Part shown: positions 1-20,144 of the stretch, in pieces
Layout: each line of letters starts with the position of its first letter
Numbering within the stretch: position 1 is the stretch's first letter
DNA from: Cellulomonas carbonis
GTDB lineage: Bacteria; Actinomycetota; Actinomycetes; Actinomycetales; Cellulomonadaceae
Direction: 5' to 3'
DNA length: 64,000 nt
NCBI RefSeq assembly: GCF_014636275.1
Contig: NZ_BMEB01000001.1
Span: 735,468-799,467, forward strand
The notes under the pieces: model-generated
What the model saw: the letters and a program-made list of their open reading frames with translations, nothing else
What the model was told of the DNA's origin: nothing
The model's database searches: none
Program-made: the position numbers and the translations under genes

Positions 1-48
1 GACGCGCATCCATCCAGGTCTTCCGACCCATCCGGAGGCAACTTCTCC

Positions 49-77
49 ACTTTATCCGAACCAGACCCCGCAGTCAA
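49..77 (-). promoter_or_regulatory. Promoter P2, probable rRNA operon promoter
   Basis: Read on the minus strand, a TTGACT -35 (72-77) is followed by exactly 17 bases and a TAAAGT -10 (49-54), the best sigma70-type promoter in the window. Just downstream, the strand reads GGAGAAGTTGCC, which resembles the leader start of rRNA operons in Micrococcales. Transcription would leave the window on the left. tyrS is often found just before a 16S rRNA gene in actinobacteria. The rRNA assignment is inferred because no rRNA sequence lies inside the window. Confidence 0.7.
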
Positions 78-105
78 ACCACCAGGCCGGCCCACCCACA
101 CCGAG

Positions 106-121
106 CAGCCCTTGCGGGCTG
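106..121. other. Small hairpin between the two promoters
   Basis: A perfect 6-bp stem (CAGCCC/GGGCTG) with a 4-base loop lies between P1 and P2. There is no T tract on either side, so it is not a clear terminator. It may be a processing or pausing element of the P1 transcript. Confidence 0.3.
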
Positions 122-195
122 ATCATGTGGAGTTCCCCTCGGGACCGTCCTCCGAGCTGAGCTCGTCGTTCGTTCCTCCCTGCGGGGCGTGGATG

Positions 196-225
196 ACTCT
201 ACGCCACCCGCGCGGTCGGATCCAA
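196..225 (-). promoter_or_regulatory. Promoter P1, second tandem promoter upstream of P2
   Basis: On the minus strand, TTGGAT (220-225) and TAGAGT (196-201) are separated by 18 bases. It lies about 145 bp upstream of P2 and reads in the same direction, away from tyrS. Tandem promoters are usual for rRNA operons, so this is probably the distal one. It could also be an independent promoter for a short RNA. Confidence 0.5.
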
Positions 226-250
226 GTCGCTGCGGGGTGTCCAGCATCAC

Positions 251-307
251 GCAGGTCGGACGGCGTGTCGCGACCCACGTCGGGCCGCACATGCAGGTCG
301 GGCGGCG
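251..307. repeat. Short direct repeat pair downstream of tyrS
   Basis: The 15-base element GCAGGTCGGACGGCG (251-265) recurs with one mismatch at 293-307, 42 bp apart. The stretch 226-380 holds no recognisable gene. I see no clear intrinsic terminator after tyrS here. Confidence 0.35.
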
Positions 308-380
308 GTCGGGACGTGCCTGTGCACCCGTGCGTGCCTCTGCGGATGGCGCCGGCGTCCGCGCGCCGCCCGGGCCGACG

Positions 381-1643
381 TCAGCCCTGGCGCTCCGCGA
401 CGGCGAGCGTGCGCTTGCCGCGCCGCAGCACGGCCCAGCGCCCGTGCAGGAGCTGGTCGTCGGCGAGGACGGCGTCCTCGCTCGTGACCCGGACGTTGTT
501 GATCGAGACGCCGCCCTCCGCGATCGCCCGTCGTGCGGCGCCGCGTCCGCCCACGAGCCCAGCAGCGACAAGGAGGTCCACCACTCCCGGGGCGTCCTCT
601 CCCACGTCGGCACGCGGCAGCTCCGCGACGGCCGCGGCCAGGGTGGCCTCGTCGAGGTCGACCAGCCGGCCCCGCCCGAAGAGCGCCTGGCTCGCCTCGA
701 CGACCTTGTCCGTCGCGTCCGGGCCGTGCACCAGGGAGGTCACCTCGTGTGCGAGCCGACGCTGGGCGGTCCTGAGCGCGGGACGCTCGGCGACCTCGCG
801 CTCGAGCTCGCCGATCTCGTCGGCGGACAGGAACGTGAAGACCTTGAGGTAGCGCACGACGTCGGCGTCGTCGGTGTTGAGCCAGAACTGGTAGAAGGCG
901 TACGGCGTCATGAGGTCGGGCGCGAGCCACACCGCGCCGCCCTCGGTCTTGCCGAACTTGGTGCCGTCCGCCTTGGTGATCAGGGGGGTGGTGAGCGCGT
1001 GCACCGCGACCTGCTCCGCCTTGCGGACCAGCTCGACCCCCGAGAGCAGGTTGCCCCACTGGTCGTTGCCGCCGGTCTGGAGAGTGCAGCCGTGCCGCCG
1101 GTACAGCTCAAGGAAGTCCATCCCCTGGAGGATCTGGTAGCTGAACTCGGTGAAGCTGATGCCCTCCTCGCTCGCGAGACGCCGGGCCACCGTGTCCTTG
1201 GCGAGCATCGTCCCGAGGCGGTAGTGCTTGCCGATGTCGCGCAGGAAGTCGATCGCGCTGAGGTCGCCGGTCCAGTCCAGGTTGTTCACCATGACGGCCG
1301 GGTTCGACCCCTCGAAGTCGAGGAACCTCGAGATCTGGGCCCGGAGCCGCTCGACCCACTCGGCGACCGTCTCCTTGGTGTTGAGCACGCGCTCGCCCGA
1401 CATCCGCGGGTCACCGATCATCCCGGTCGCCCCGCCGACGAGCGCGAGGACCCGGTGACCCGCGCGCTGGAGGTGCCGCAGCGTCACCAGCTGGACGAGG
1501 TGGCCGTGGTGGAGGCTCGGGGCCGTCGGGTCGAAGCCGCAGTAGACCGTGACGGGACCGGCCGCGAGCGCGTCCCGCAGCGCCTTCTCGTCCGTGGTCT
1601 GGGCGAGCAGCCCCCGCCACGCCAGCTCGTCGAGGATGTCCAC
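381..1643 (-). CDS. tyrS: Tyrosyl-tRNA synthetase
   Basis: Class I aminoacyl-tRNA synthetase charging tRNA-Tyr in the cytoplasm. The 420-residue length is normal for bacterial TyrRS. The HIGH-type signature appears as HHGH in PSLHHGHL near residue 50, and the KMSKS-type loop as KFGKT near residue 230. A C-terminal S4-like RNA-binding segment is visible ([14 protein letters not shown]). The start is a GTG opening [11 protein letters not shown], with an AGGAG ribosome site 6 bases upstream. The long in-frame extension upstream runs through the glycosylase gene and looks non-coding. It is the last gene before the probable rRNA promoters and follows the glycosylase gene by 28 bp. Confidence 0.96.
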   Translation of the reverse strand: MDILDELAWRGLLAQTTDEKALRDALAAGPVTVYCGFDPTAPSLHHGHLVQLVTLRHLQRAGHRVLALVGGATGMIGDPRMSGERVLNTKETVAEWVERLRAQISRFLDFEGSNPAVMVNNLDWTGDLSAIDFLRDIGKHYRLGTMLAKDTVARRLASEEGISFTEFSYQILQGMDFLELYRRHGCTLQTGGNDQWGNLLSGVELVRKAEQVAVHALTTPLITKADGTKFGKTEGGAVWLAPDLMTPYAFYQFWLNTDDADVVRYLKVFTFLSADEIGELEREVAERPALRTAQRRLAHEVTSLVHGPDATDKVVEASQALFGRGRLVDLDEATLAAAVAELPRADVGEDAPGVVDLLVAAGLVGGRGAARRAIAEGGVSINNVRVTSEDAVLADDQLLHGRWAVLRRGKRTLAVAERQG

Positions 1644-1671
1644 GTCGTGCTCCTTCTCGTCTCGGTCGCGC

Positions 1672-2358
1672 CTAGTGTGCCGTGCCTCGCGGGCCGGGGA
1701 CGTCGGCGTCCGGGGCCGCTGCGGTGCCGCGTCGGCGCCGCGCACCCGCGCGGAAGTCCGAGACCGTGGGGTCGCCGGTCGCCCAGAAGCGCCACGGGTA
1801 CCGCAGCGGGTCGCCGCCCTCCCCCGCGACGCCGACCCGCGGTCCGGTCGAGACCCCCGCGGGCGGCGTGCCCGGCTCGAGGCGCACACGCCCCGCGCCG
1901 TCGACGACGTCGTCGCCGTCGAACGACAGGTCGAGCCCGAGCGCCACCGTCAGCCGCGCAGGGCCTCGCGCGACGTCGACGTCCGCGCGCACGACGCCCG
2001 AGCGGAGACGTCGCGCGCGGGCCAGCTCGACGCCCTCCACGACCTGACCGGCGCGCAGCAGGACCGCCGACGCGCGCCCGGGCGTCCCCGTCACCACGTT
2101 GACGCAGTGGTGCAGGCCCATGTGGCGGTACACGTACAGGTGCCCGGCCGGGCCGAACATGACGGCGTTGCGCCGGGTCGGCCCGCGGAAAGCGTGCGAC
2201 CCGGGGTCCCGCTCGCCGTCGTACGCCTCGACCTCCGTCAGGCGCACGGTGACGACGCCGTCCGGGAGCTCCGTCGTGACGTGTGCCCCCAGGAGGCGCG
2301 GCGCGACCTCGAGGACCGGGCCCGTGAGCCACTCGCGCGGGTCGTGCAGCGCGTCCAC
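1672..2358 (-). CDS. mpg: 3-methyladenine DNA glycosylase (AAG/MPG family)
   Basis: Base excision repair enzyme that removes alkylated purines. The family core is clear: [17 protein letters not shown] with the catalytic-type glutamate, then [34 protein letters not shown], the usual AAG fold signature (segments quoted separately here as [18 protein letters not shown] and YVYRHMG). 228 residues, typical of bacterial members. The GTG start begins one base after the stop of the upstream kinase gene, so the two are probably translationally coupled. It lies at the distal end of the arginine operon, between the kinase gene and tyrS, an arrangement seen in related actinobacteria. A role in arginine metabolism is not implied. 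Confidence 0.92.
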   Translation of the reverse strand: MDALHDPREWLTGPVLEVAPRLLGAHVTTELPDGVVTVRLTEVEAYDGERDPGSHAFRGPTRRNAVMFGPAGHLYVYRHMGLHHCVNVVTGTPGRASAVLLRAGQVVEGVELARARRLRSGVVRADVDVARGPARLTVALGLDLSFDGDDVVDGAGRVRLEPGTPPAGVSTGPRVGVAGEGGDPLRYPWRFWATGDPTVSDFRAGARRRRGTAAAPDADVPGPRGTAH

Positions 2359-2359
2359 G

Positions 2360-8514
<6,155 letters not shown>

Positions 8515-8518
<4 letters not shown>

Positions 8519-9479
8519 GGGTGACCTCCGACGACGGGAAGGGCTCCGGTGCGCACGTCGTCCGGGAGGACCATCGTGCCGACGCCGCGCTCGGTGAAGA
8601 CCTCGACGAGGACCGAGTGCGCCTGACGTCCGTCGACGACGTGCGCCTGCCCGACGCCGCCCCGCACGGCACGCAGGCACGCCTCCATCTTCGGGACCAT
8701 GCCCGACTCGAGGCGCGGCAGCAGCGCCGCGAGCGTCGACGCGTCGATCCGCCGGACGAGCGAGGACCGGTCCGGCCAGTCCGTGTAGAGGCCCTCGACG
8801 TCCGTGAGCACGATGAGCTTGCTCGCGCCGAGCGCGACCGCGAGCGCGGCCGCCGCGGTGTCGGCGTTGACGTTGAGCACCTGCGTCGGGTCGTCCACGT
8901 CCGGTGCGACGGTGCTGACGACCGGGATCCGGCCCGCGTCGAGCAGGTCGCGCACCGCGCGGGGGTCCACGTCGACGACGTCGCCGACCTGGCCGACGTC
9001 GACCTGCTCGCCGTCGACGGTCGCGGTCCTGCGCCGCGCGCGCAGGAGCCCGGCGTCCTCGCCCGACATGCCGACGGCGTGGGGACCGTGGGCGTTGATG
9101 AGACCCACGAGCTCGCGCGAGACCTGGCCCGTGAGCACCATGCGCACGACGTCCATGCTCTCGGGCGTCGTGACGCGCAGCCCGCCGCGGAACTCGCTCG
9201 CGATCCCGAGCCGGTCGAGCATCGACGAGATCTGGGGCCCGCCACCGTGGACGACGACGGGACGCAGGCCGCACAGCCGCAGGAAGACCATGTCCTCGGC
9301 GAAGGCGCGCTTGAGGTCGTCGTCGATCATCGCGTTGCCGCCGTACTTGACGACGAAGAGCGCGCCCGCGAACCGCTCGAGCCACGGCAGGGCCTCGACG
9401 AGGACCTCCGCCTTCTGCTCGGGGCGCAGGTCGGTGCGCGTGTCGAACGCGTCGTCGGCGGGTGAGGGCGGGTGGGGGC

Positions 9480-9483
<4 letters not shown>
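8515..9483 (-). CDS. argB: N-acetylglutamate kinase
   Basis: Second step of arginine biosynthesis, normally the arginine-inhibited one. 322 residues, including a 20-residue N-terminal extension before [13 protein letters not shown]. Amino-acid kinase motifs are visible: [34 protein letters not shown] and [12 protein letters not shown] start in an ATGA overlap with argJ. Confidence 0.97.
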
Positions 9484-12746
<3,263 letters not shown>

Positions 12747-12769
12747 GTGCCCACGACCGGCCGTCCGCG

Positions 12770-12775
12770 TACGGT
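12770..12775 (+). promoter_or_regulatory. -10 element of the GNAT gene, leaderless type
   Basis: TACGGT lies seven bases before the GTG at 12783. The hexamer-to-start distance fits a leaderless transcript and decides the choice of start over the more upstream in-frame GTG. Confidence 0.5.
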
Positions 12776-12782
12776 CGACCGC

Positions 12783-13394
12783 GTGCCCGACCGCGCCTCC
12801 GACCGAGTCCACGGACGTGCCCACGGTCGTGTCCACGGACGTGCCGACTCCGGCGTGCCGCCGCCCGTGGTCCGCCCCCTGTGGGACGACGACGTGCCCA
12901 CCCTCGCGCGCCTCAACGACGCCGCCGTGCCCGCGGTCAACGCCCTCGGCACGGCAGGCCTTCGCGACCACCTGCCACGGTGCCGCCTCGCGCTCGTGGT
13001 CGACGCCGGACGCGGCCCCGAGGCGCTCCTGCTCGCCCTGGGCCCCGGCGCGGACTACGCGAGCGAGAACTACTCCTGGTTCTCGCGCGAGCGGCCCGGC
13101 TCCCTGTACGTCGACCGCGTCGTCGTCGCGCAGCGCCTGCGCCGCCTCGGCGTCGGCCGGTCGCTCTACGCGCAGGTCGCCGCGCACGCCGCCGAGCACG
13201 GGTTCGAGGAGGTCACGTGCGAGGTCAACCTCGAGCCGCCGAACCCCGACTCGCTCGCGTTCCACCGCTCGCTCGGCTTCCGGACGGTGGGCCGCCAGGA
13301 GACGAAGGGCGGCACCGTGCGGGTCGCGCTCATGGCGGTCCCCACGGAGCACCTGGCTCGGCTCGGACGGCCGGATAGGCGACGCCAGGGCTGA
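12783..13394 (+). CDS. GNAT family N-acetyltransferase
   Basis: 203 residues. The first 25 are a low-complexity stretch rich in Arg, His and Asp (repeated VHGRA units), encoded by a 15-bp DNA direct repeat. The GNAT fold follows: PLWDDDVPTLARLN at its start, VDRVVVAQRLRRLGVGRSLY as the acetyl-CoA loop (pattern RRLGVG) and NPDSLAFHRSLGFRTVG near the end. This resembles the RimI/SSO2-type small-molecule or protein acetyltransferases, but no acceptor can be named. It ends just before a strong hairpin shared with the convergent pheT gene. Confidence 0.85.
   Translation: MPDRASDRVHGRAHGRVHGRADSGVPPPVVRPLWDDDVPTLARLNDAAVPAVNALGTAGLRDHLPRCRLALVVDAGRGPEALLLALGPGADYASENYSWFSRERPGSLYVDRVVVAQRLRRLGVGRSLYAQVAAHAAEHGFEEVTCEVNLEPPNPDSLAFHRSLGFRTVGRQETKGGTVRVALMAVPTEHLARLGRPDRRRQG
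12807..12845. repeat. 15-bp direct repeat inside the GNAT N-terminus
   Basis: GTCCACGGACGTGCC occurs at 12807-12821 and again at 12831-12845. It encodes the low-complexity His-Gly-Arg-Ala segment and may be a site of length variation. Confidence 0.6.
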
Positions 13395-13421
13395 CGGGCG
13401 GGCTGACGGGCGGGCCGACGG

Positions 13422-13460
13422 CCGGTCCCGCCGCACACGCAGCGCGTGCGGCGGGACCGG
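13422..13460. terminator. Strong bidirectional hairpin between GNAT and pheT
   Basis: A perfect 15-bp stem (CCGGTCCCGCCGCAC at 13422-13436 and its complement at 13446-13460) with a 9-base loop lies between two converging genes. It lacks a long T tract, as is common for terminators in high-GC actinobacteria. Confidence 0.75.
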
Positions 13461-13467
13461 GCCGACG

Positions 13468-16037
13468 TCAGGACCGCAGGACGGCTCCGTGCCGGCGGTG
13501 GGCCTCCTCGACGGCGGCCTCACGCACCGCGACGGCCTCCTGCGCGGTGAGCGTGCGGTCCGCGGCTCGCAGCCGGAGCGAGAACGCGACGGACTTCCGC
13601 CCCTCGCCCACCTGGCTCCCGGTGTAGACGTCGAACACGCGCAGCTCCTCGAGGATCTGCCCCGCCGACGACGCCTCGGCGCCGGCACGGACCGCGGCGA
13701 GGAGCTCGCCCACCGGCACTTGCTCGTCGACGACGAGCGCGATGTCCTCCTTCGCGGGCGGGTAGGAGGACACGGGGACCGCCTGCACGGGCTCGCCGGG
13801 GCGTGCCCCGAGCACCGCGTCGAGGTCCAGCTCGAACGCCGCGGCGCGCGCGGGCAGCTCGAGCGCCGCGACGACCCGCGGGTGGAGCTCACCCGCGTGG
13901 CCCACCACGGTGCCGTCGGGGAGCCGCAGCTCAGCCGCACGACCCGGGTGCCACGGCGCGACCGCACCGGCCGCGACCACGAGGTCGACGCCCACCGTCC
14001 GCGCGACGAGGAGAGCCCCCGCGACGGCGTCGGTGTGGTCGGCGCGTCGTCCTGCCCCCCACCACCCGGCACGCTCGCGCATGCCGGTCAGGACCCCGGC
14101 GACGTGCCGCGGCTGGGGGGGTACGGCGGCCGCGAGCCTCTCGAGGGCCTCGTCCGACGGACGTGCGCCGCCCGGCAGCCGCGGCGCCGGGGTCTCGTGG
14201 CCCGACGGCGTCGTGACGAGCCCCGTCTCGACGAGGGCGAGGTCCGTGAGCCCGCGGCCCACGTTGCGCCGCACCGTCTCCAGGAGGGTCGGGAGCAGGA
14301 ACGTCCGCATCGTCGGCTGCTCGTCGGAGAGCGGGTTGACGAGCCGGAGGGCGCGCCGCCGGTCGTCGTCGGCCGCGAGGCCCAGTGCGTCGAGCTGGTG
14401 CGGACCGACGAACGGGTAGCTCAGCACCTCGACCCATCCCGCGTCCGCGAGCGCCTGCGCGACCGCGCGCCGTGCGACCTGGTCGGGCGTGAGCCCGCGG
14501 CCCGCGGGTGCGGACGGCAGGGTCGAGGGGATCTCGTCGTAGCCGCGCAGGCGCGCGACCTCCTCGACGAGGTCGACCGGCACCACGAGGTCGGGACGCC
14601 ACGAGGGCGCGACGACGCGTGCCCGGTCACCGGCCGGCTCGACGTCGCACCCGATCGCCCGGAGCGTCGACACGACGTCGTCGGGTGCGTAGGGCACACC
14701 CACGAGACGTGCCGGGAGGTCCAGGTCGAGGTCGATCGTCCGACGCGGCGCCGTCTGGTCCACGTCGGTCAGGGCCGGCTCCACCGTCCCCCCGCCGTGC
14801 TCGACCAGGAGCTGCGCCGCACGCCGCACCGCGACGCGCGCGAGCCGTGGGTCGACCCCCCGCTCGAAGCGACGGGCCGCCTCGCTCGCGATCCGGTGCC
14901 GGCGTGCGGTGCGGGCGACCGACACCGGGTCGAAGTGGGCGCCCTCGAGCAGCAGGTCCGTCGTGGCCTCGGAGACCTCGGACCCGGCACCCCCCATGAC
15001 GCCGGCCAGGCCCAGCACACGACCCGCGCGTCCGGCACCCGCAGGGCTGTCGGTGATGAGCAGGTCCTCGGGGTCCAGCTCGCGCGTCACGTCGTCGAGC
15101 GTCGTGAGGCGTTCACCGGCACGCGCGCGCCGCACGACGACCGGACCCGCGACCTGGGTGAGGTCGTAGGCGTGCAGGGGCTGCCCGAGGTCGAGCATGA
15201 CGTAGTTGGTCACGTCGACGGCCAGCGAGATGGGCCGCATGCCGGCCTGCGTCAGCCGCCGCTGCATCCACGCCGGGGACGGCGCGGACGCACGCACGCC
15301 ACGGACCACCTGCGCGACGAAGCGGTCGCAGCCCGGGACGCCGTGGACGGGTGCGTCGTCGTCGAGCTCGACCGGGAACCCGCCCGCGGCCGGCGTGGCG
15401 TCCTCGTCGGTCTCCAGACCGGGGTCGCGGAACGACGCGCCCGTCGCGTGGCCGTACTCGCGCGCCACGCCCCTCATCGAGAAGCAGTAGCCCCGGTCCG
15501 GCGTCACGTTGATCTCGAGGACCTCCTCGCCGAGGCCCAGCAGCTCGCGCGCGTCGTCGCCGGGCTCCGCGACGACGTCGGCGGGTGACAGGACCAGGAT
15601 CCCGTCGTGGTCGTCGCCGAGGCCGAGCTCGCGCGTCGAGCAGATCATCCCGTCCGACACGTGGCCGTACGTCTTGCGCGAGGCGATGGGGAACGGGCCG
15701 GGCAGGACGGCACCGGGCAGCGCGACGACGACGAGGTCGCCCGCGTCGAAGTTGTGGGCGCCGCACACGATGCCGCGAGGACGCAGCGAACCGTCCTCCG
15801 CGACCTCGTTGTGCGCGCCGACGTCCACGCGGCACCAGTTGATCGTCTTGCCGTTCTTCTGCGGCTCGGGAGTGCGCTCGACGACGCGCCCGACGACGAG
15901 GGGCCCGGTCACCGCGGCCGGGTGGAGCGCCTCCTCCTCGAGCCCGACGCGGACGAGGTCGGCCGCGAGCTGCTCGGCGGTCGTCCCCGCCGGCAGGTCG
16001 ACGTGCTCGGCGAGCCAGCCGAGAGGGATGCGAGGCA

Positions 16038-16038
<1 letters not shown>
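13468..16038 (-). CDS. pheT: Phenylalanyl-tRNA synthetase beta subunit
   Basis: 856 residues, the usual length of the bacterial beta chain. The N-terminal tRNA-binding OB domain is clear from GPLVVGRVVERTPEPQKNG through IVCGAHNFDAGDLV (about residues 40-150). B3/B4 editing and B5 domains follow, and the C-terminal anticodon-binding FDX-ACB domain runs through VSSYPPAKEDIALVVDEQVP. The ATG shares one base with the pheS stop (TGATG), so translation is coupled for the alpha2-beta2 enzyme. It ends at a strong hairpin. Confidence 0.97.
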
Positions 16039-17147
<1,109 letters not shown>

Positions 17148-17275
17148 GTTGCGCCCGTCCCCCGGACCCGTCCGTCGCCCGCAGGGCGAGGAGGGTGTGC
17201 GCTACACGTCGCGCGGCCCGAGGACGGGCCGCGGAAATCGGCGGGTGGCCGCCGTGCCGGTGCGCTGCATGGGCG

Positions 17276-17887
17276 TCATGGTGCCACAGCGCCGAGCGGG
17301 TGCCGAGCGAGATCCGTGTACAGCGGGCCGCCACCGCGGCCGCGACCGGGCTCGGAGCGGACGAGCCGGATCTCGTCGACGACCCACGTCGGACCCTCGT
17401 AGAGGGAGAGCGCGTGGACCGGTGCTGCGAGGGGGTCCTCGACCGCTCGCCGCCCGCGCGGGTCGCGCCGTCGAGCCGACGGCGTCGTCCGCGCGACGGT
17501 CAGGTGCGGGCGCGACCGGACGCGGTCGTCCTCCCACCGCACGACACCCTCACCCGCGTCCCGCGCGGCGGCGCCGAGGGCCACCATGCGGTCGACCGCC
17601 CCGCCGAGACCCACCCACAGCGTCCGGTGCGCGAACACCCCGGCACCCCGCAGCCGGACCTCGAACGGCGGGGCAGAACGCGCGGCGTCGGCCAGCCCGG
17701 CGTCCACGTCGGCGAGCGCGCCGTCGGGCACGTCGCCGTAGAACGCCAGCGTCAGGTGCCAGCTCTCGGGGTCGGTCCAGCGCACGGCGTCGGTCCGGTC
17801 GGACCCGCCGACACCGACGGCGACCAGCGCACCCGCGAGGTGCTCGAGCACCGGCTCGGGGGGCCGCACGGCGGCGAAGACCCGCAC
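17276..17887 (-). CDS. thpR: RNA 2',3'-cyclic phosphodiesterase (2'-5' RNA ligase family)
   Basis: 203 residues of the 2H phosphoesterase superfamily. Both catalytic His-x-Thr motifs are present: HLTLAF near residue 43 and HLTVAR near residue 135. Opens with VRVFAAVRPPEPV, the typical ThpR start, from a GTG two bases after the stop of the upstream methyltransferase gene. Likely an RNA end-processing enzyme. Pairing with an RNA methyltransferase and next to pheST suggests RNA maintenance. Confidence 0.88.
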   Translation of the reverse strand: MRVFAAVRPPEPVLEHLAGALVAVGVGGSDRTDAVRWTDPESWHLTLAFYGDVPDGALADVDAGLADAARSAPPFEVRLRGAGVFAHRTLWVGLGGAVDRMVALGAAARDAGEGVVRWEDDRVRSRPHLTVARTTPSARRRDPRGRRAVEDPLAAPVHALSLYEGPTWVVDEIRLVRSEPGRGRGGGPLYTDLARHPLGAVAP

Positions 17888-17889
17888 GG

Positions 17890-18756
17890 TCAGCCCACCT
17901 GCGAGCCGTCGCCCGACGCGCGACCACCGCGACGGCGCTGTGCGCGAGCGGACGCGTACAGCAGGACGGTCGCCGCCGTGGCGAGGTTGAGCGACTCGGC
18001 GCGGCCGTGGATCGGGACCCGCACGACGGCGTCCGCCCGTGCGCGGTCCTCCTGCGGCAGGCCCCACGCCTCGTTGCCGAGGAGCCACGCGGTCGGAGCG
18101 GCGAGGTCGGGTGCCTCCTGCGGCCCTGTCCCGGCGACGTCGAGGAGGTCGTCGAGGTCGTGCTCGCCCGTCCCGTCGGCGGCCAGCACGAGCAGCCCGG
18201 CGGACCGGAGCGCGTCGACCGCCTCCGCGAGGCCCACACCCGTGACGACCGGGAGGTGGAACAGCGAGCCCGCGGTCGAGCGGACGACCTTCGGGCTGTG
18301 CGGGTCGACGCTCTCGGTCGTCAGGACAACGGCCTGGGCGCCGGCGGCGTCGGCCGCGCGGATCACGGCTCCCGCGTTCCCCGGGTCGCGCACGCGCGCG
18401 AGCAGCGCGACGAGCGTCGGTCGGCGCGCGAGGACGTCGTCGAGGGACAGCGGCCGGGGACGCGCGACGGCGACGACGCCCTGCGCGTCGGGGCTCATGG
18501 CCGCGAGCACCTCGGGGGTCCCCGTGCGGTGCGGCACACCGGCGGCGGCCGCGGCCCCGACGATGTCCGCGTGGCGCTCGGCCGCCTCGTGCGTGAGGTA
18601 CAGCTCCGCCACGGCCGCCGGCTGCTCGCGGACGAGCTCGCGCACCGACTGCGGCCCCTCGACGAGGAACCGACCGGCCCGCAGACGCGCGGAACGCCCG
18701 GCCAGCGCCCGCACCGACCTCACCCGCTCGGCACGGGGATTGGTCAGCTCGGGCAT
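17890..18756 (-). CDS. TrmH/SpoU family RNA 2'-O-methyltransferase
   Basis: 288 residues. An N-terminal substrate-binding domain (RFLVEGPQSVRELV) is followed by the SPOUT domain with its three motifs: RDPGNAGAVIRAADAAGA, AWLLGNEAWGL and LNLATAATVLLYA. The catalytic arginine lies in the first motif region. Probably modifies 23S rRNA, but target cannot be assigned. ATG start 26 bp after rplT, so it is likely cotranscribed with infC-rpmI-rplT, as in many actinobacteria. Confidence 0.9.
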   Translation of the reverse strand: MPELTNPRAERVRSVRALAGRSARLRAGRFLVEGPQSVRELVREQPAAVAELYLTHEAAERHADIVGAAAAAGVPHRTGTPEVLAAMSPDAQGVVAVARPRPLSLDDVLARRPTLVALLARVRDPGNAGAVIRAADAAGAQAVVLTTESVDPHSPKVVRSTAGSLFHLPVVTGVGLAEAVDALRSAGLLVLAADGTGEHDLDDLLDVAGTGPQEAPDLAAPTAWLLGNEAWGLPQEDRARADAVVRVPIHGRAESLNLATAATVLLYASARAQRRRGGRASGDGSQVG

Positions 18757-18782
18757 CGGCCGGGCGTCCGGGTGGTGCTGCG

Positions 18783-19166
18783 TCAGGCTGCCGACGGCGC
18801 GTTGACGTCCTCGGGGAGGGCGTCCTTCGCGACCTGGACGAGCGCCGAGAAGGCTGCCGCGTCGTTGACCGCGAGGTCGGCGAGGACGCGACGGTCGACC
18901 TCGACACCAGCAGCCTTGAGACCCTGGATGAAGCGGTTGTAGGTCATGCCCTCGGCGCGGACCGCGGCGTTGATGCGCTGGATCCACAGCTTGCGGAACT
19001 CGCCCTTGCGCGCCTTGCGGTCGCGGTAGGCGTAGACGAGGGAGTGGGTGACCTGCTCCTTCGCCTTGCGGTACAGGCGCGACCGCTGACCGCGGTAGCC
19101 GGACGCCCGCTCGAGGGTCGACCGGCGCTTCTTCTGGGCGTTGACCGCCCGCTTCACGCGTGCCAC
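18783..19166 (-). CDS. rplT: 50S ribosomal protein L20
   Basis: 127 residues, normal length, strongly basic at the N-terminus ([15 protein letters not shown]) with the family stretch [18 protein letters not shown] and [19 protein letters not shown]. Binds 23S rRNA early in 50S assembly. Third gene of the infC-rpmI-rplT operon. I see no obvious L20 binding pseudoknot in the operon leader, though the leader is structured. Confidence 0.98.
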   Translation of the reverse strand: MARVKRAVNAQKKRRSTLERASGYRGQRSRLYRKAKEQVTHSLVYAYRDRKARKGEFRKLWIQRINAAVRAEGMTYNRFIQGLKAAGVEVDRRVLADLAVNDAAAFSALVQVAKDALPEDVNAPSAA

Positions 19167-19224
19167 GTGATGCTCCTTGCGTTTCGGGGCTCAGGGTGAG
19201 CGGGGTGCCGGGGCACCCGCGGGC

Positions 19225-19419
19225 TCACTTGCCGAGCAGCTTCTTGATCTTGGGGGTGTCGGCGGGCGACATGACCTGGTCGACCGCGAGGCGGCGCGTG
19301 CGCCGGCTCGACTTGTGCTCGAACAGGTGACGCGCGTTCGCCTGCTCGCGCATGACCTTGCCGGTCCCCGTGATCCGGAACCGCTTCTTCGCACCACTGT
19401 GCGTCTTGTTCTTCGGCAC
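19225..19419 (-). CDS. rpmI: 50S ribosomal protein L35
   Basis: 64 residues: [20 protein letters not shown] at the N-terminus and a basic middle ([10 protein letters not shown]) are diagnostic. The ATG is preceded by GGAAGAGAG. It lies 71 bp after infC and 58 bp before rplT. Confidence 0.98.
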   Translation of the reverse strand: MPKNKTHSGAKKRFRITGTGKVMREQANARHLFEHKSSRRTRRLAVDQVMSPADTPKIKKLLGK

Positions 19420-19490
19420 TGGCGTGCTCTCTTCCTTCAGGTCGCCGGGCGGCGACTTCGTCGACGTGCGGGCCGGTGGGCCCGCACACG

Positions 19491-20105
19491 TCAGGTGGTC
19501 GGGGTCTGCGTGGCGTCGGCACCCTCGACGGGTGCGTCGTCCTTGGCCGCCTCGGCCTCGGCCTGACGGCGCCGCTGCTCGTTGCGCGCCTCGGCCTTCT
19601 TCTTCGTCGGCCCGAGAACCATGATCATGTTACGGCCGTCCTGCTTCGGCGCGCTCTCGACGTAGCCGAGCTCGGCGACGTCGTCGGCGAGGCGCTGGAG
19701 CAGACGCAGGCCCATCTCCGGGCGCGACTGCTCGCGACCACGGAACATGATCATGACCTTGACCTTGTCACCGGCCTTGAGGAACCGCTCGACGTGGCCC
19801 TTCTTGGTGCCGTAGTCGTGCGGGTCGATCTTCAGCCGGAAGCGGATCTCCTTGAGGATCGTGTTGGCCTGGTTGCGCCGGGCCTCACGGGCCTTCATGT
19901 CGGCCTCGTACTTGAACTTGCCGAAGTCCATGAGCTTGCAGACCGGCGGCCGGGCGTCCGGGGCGACCTCGACCAGGTCGAGATCGGCCTCCTGCGCCAG
20001 CCGGAGGGCGTCCTCAACCCGGACGATGCCGACCTGCTCGCCGTTGGGTCCGACCAGGCGGACCTCGGACACGCGGATCCGATCGTTGATGCGCGGCTCG
20101 CTGAT
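19491..20105 (-). CDS. infC: Translation initiation factor IF-3, probable AUC start
   Basis: IF-3 prevents premature 50S joining and checks the start codon. 204 residues from this start. N-domain: [19 protein letters not shown]; linker and C-domain: [42 protein letters not shown] and [11 protein letters not shown]. The C-terminal 30 residues are an acidic/basic tail. The conserved protein begins at an ATC codon (20103-20105) preceded by GAGGAG six bases away; IF-3 genes often use rare starts such as AUU or AUC, on which IF-3 autoregulates. The nearest standard alternative is a GTG at 20144 (13 more residues) without a convincing ribosome site. Confidence 0.93.
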   Translation of the reverse strand: MSEPRINDRIRVSEVRLVGPNGEQVGIVRVEDALRLAQEADLDLVEVAPDARPPVCKLMDFGKFKYEADMKAREARRNQANTILKEIRFRLKIDPHDYGTKKGHVERFLKAGDKVKVMIMFRGREQSRPEMGLRLLQRLADDVAELGYVESAPKQDGRNMIMVLGPTKKKAEARNEQRRRQAEAEAAKDDAPVEGADATQTPTT

Positions 20106-20144
20106 GTGCTGCTCCTCGAACTCGACGGGACGACCGCCGGGCAC

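Noticed and set aside
17202..17280. Possible leader peptide before pheS
   Set aside because: The short frame has no phenylalanine run and no terminator hairpin follows; the inferred pheS leader is only about 35 bases.
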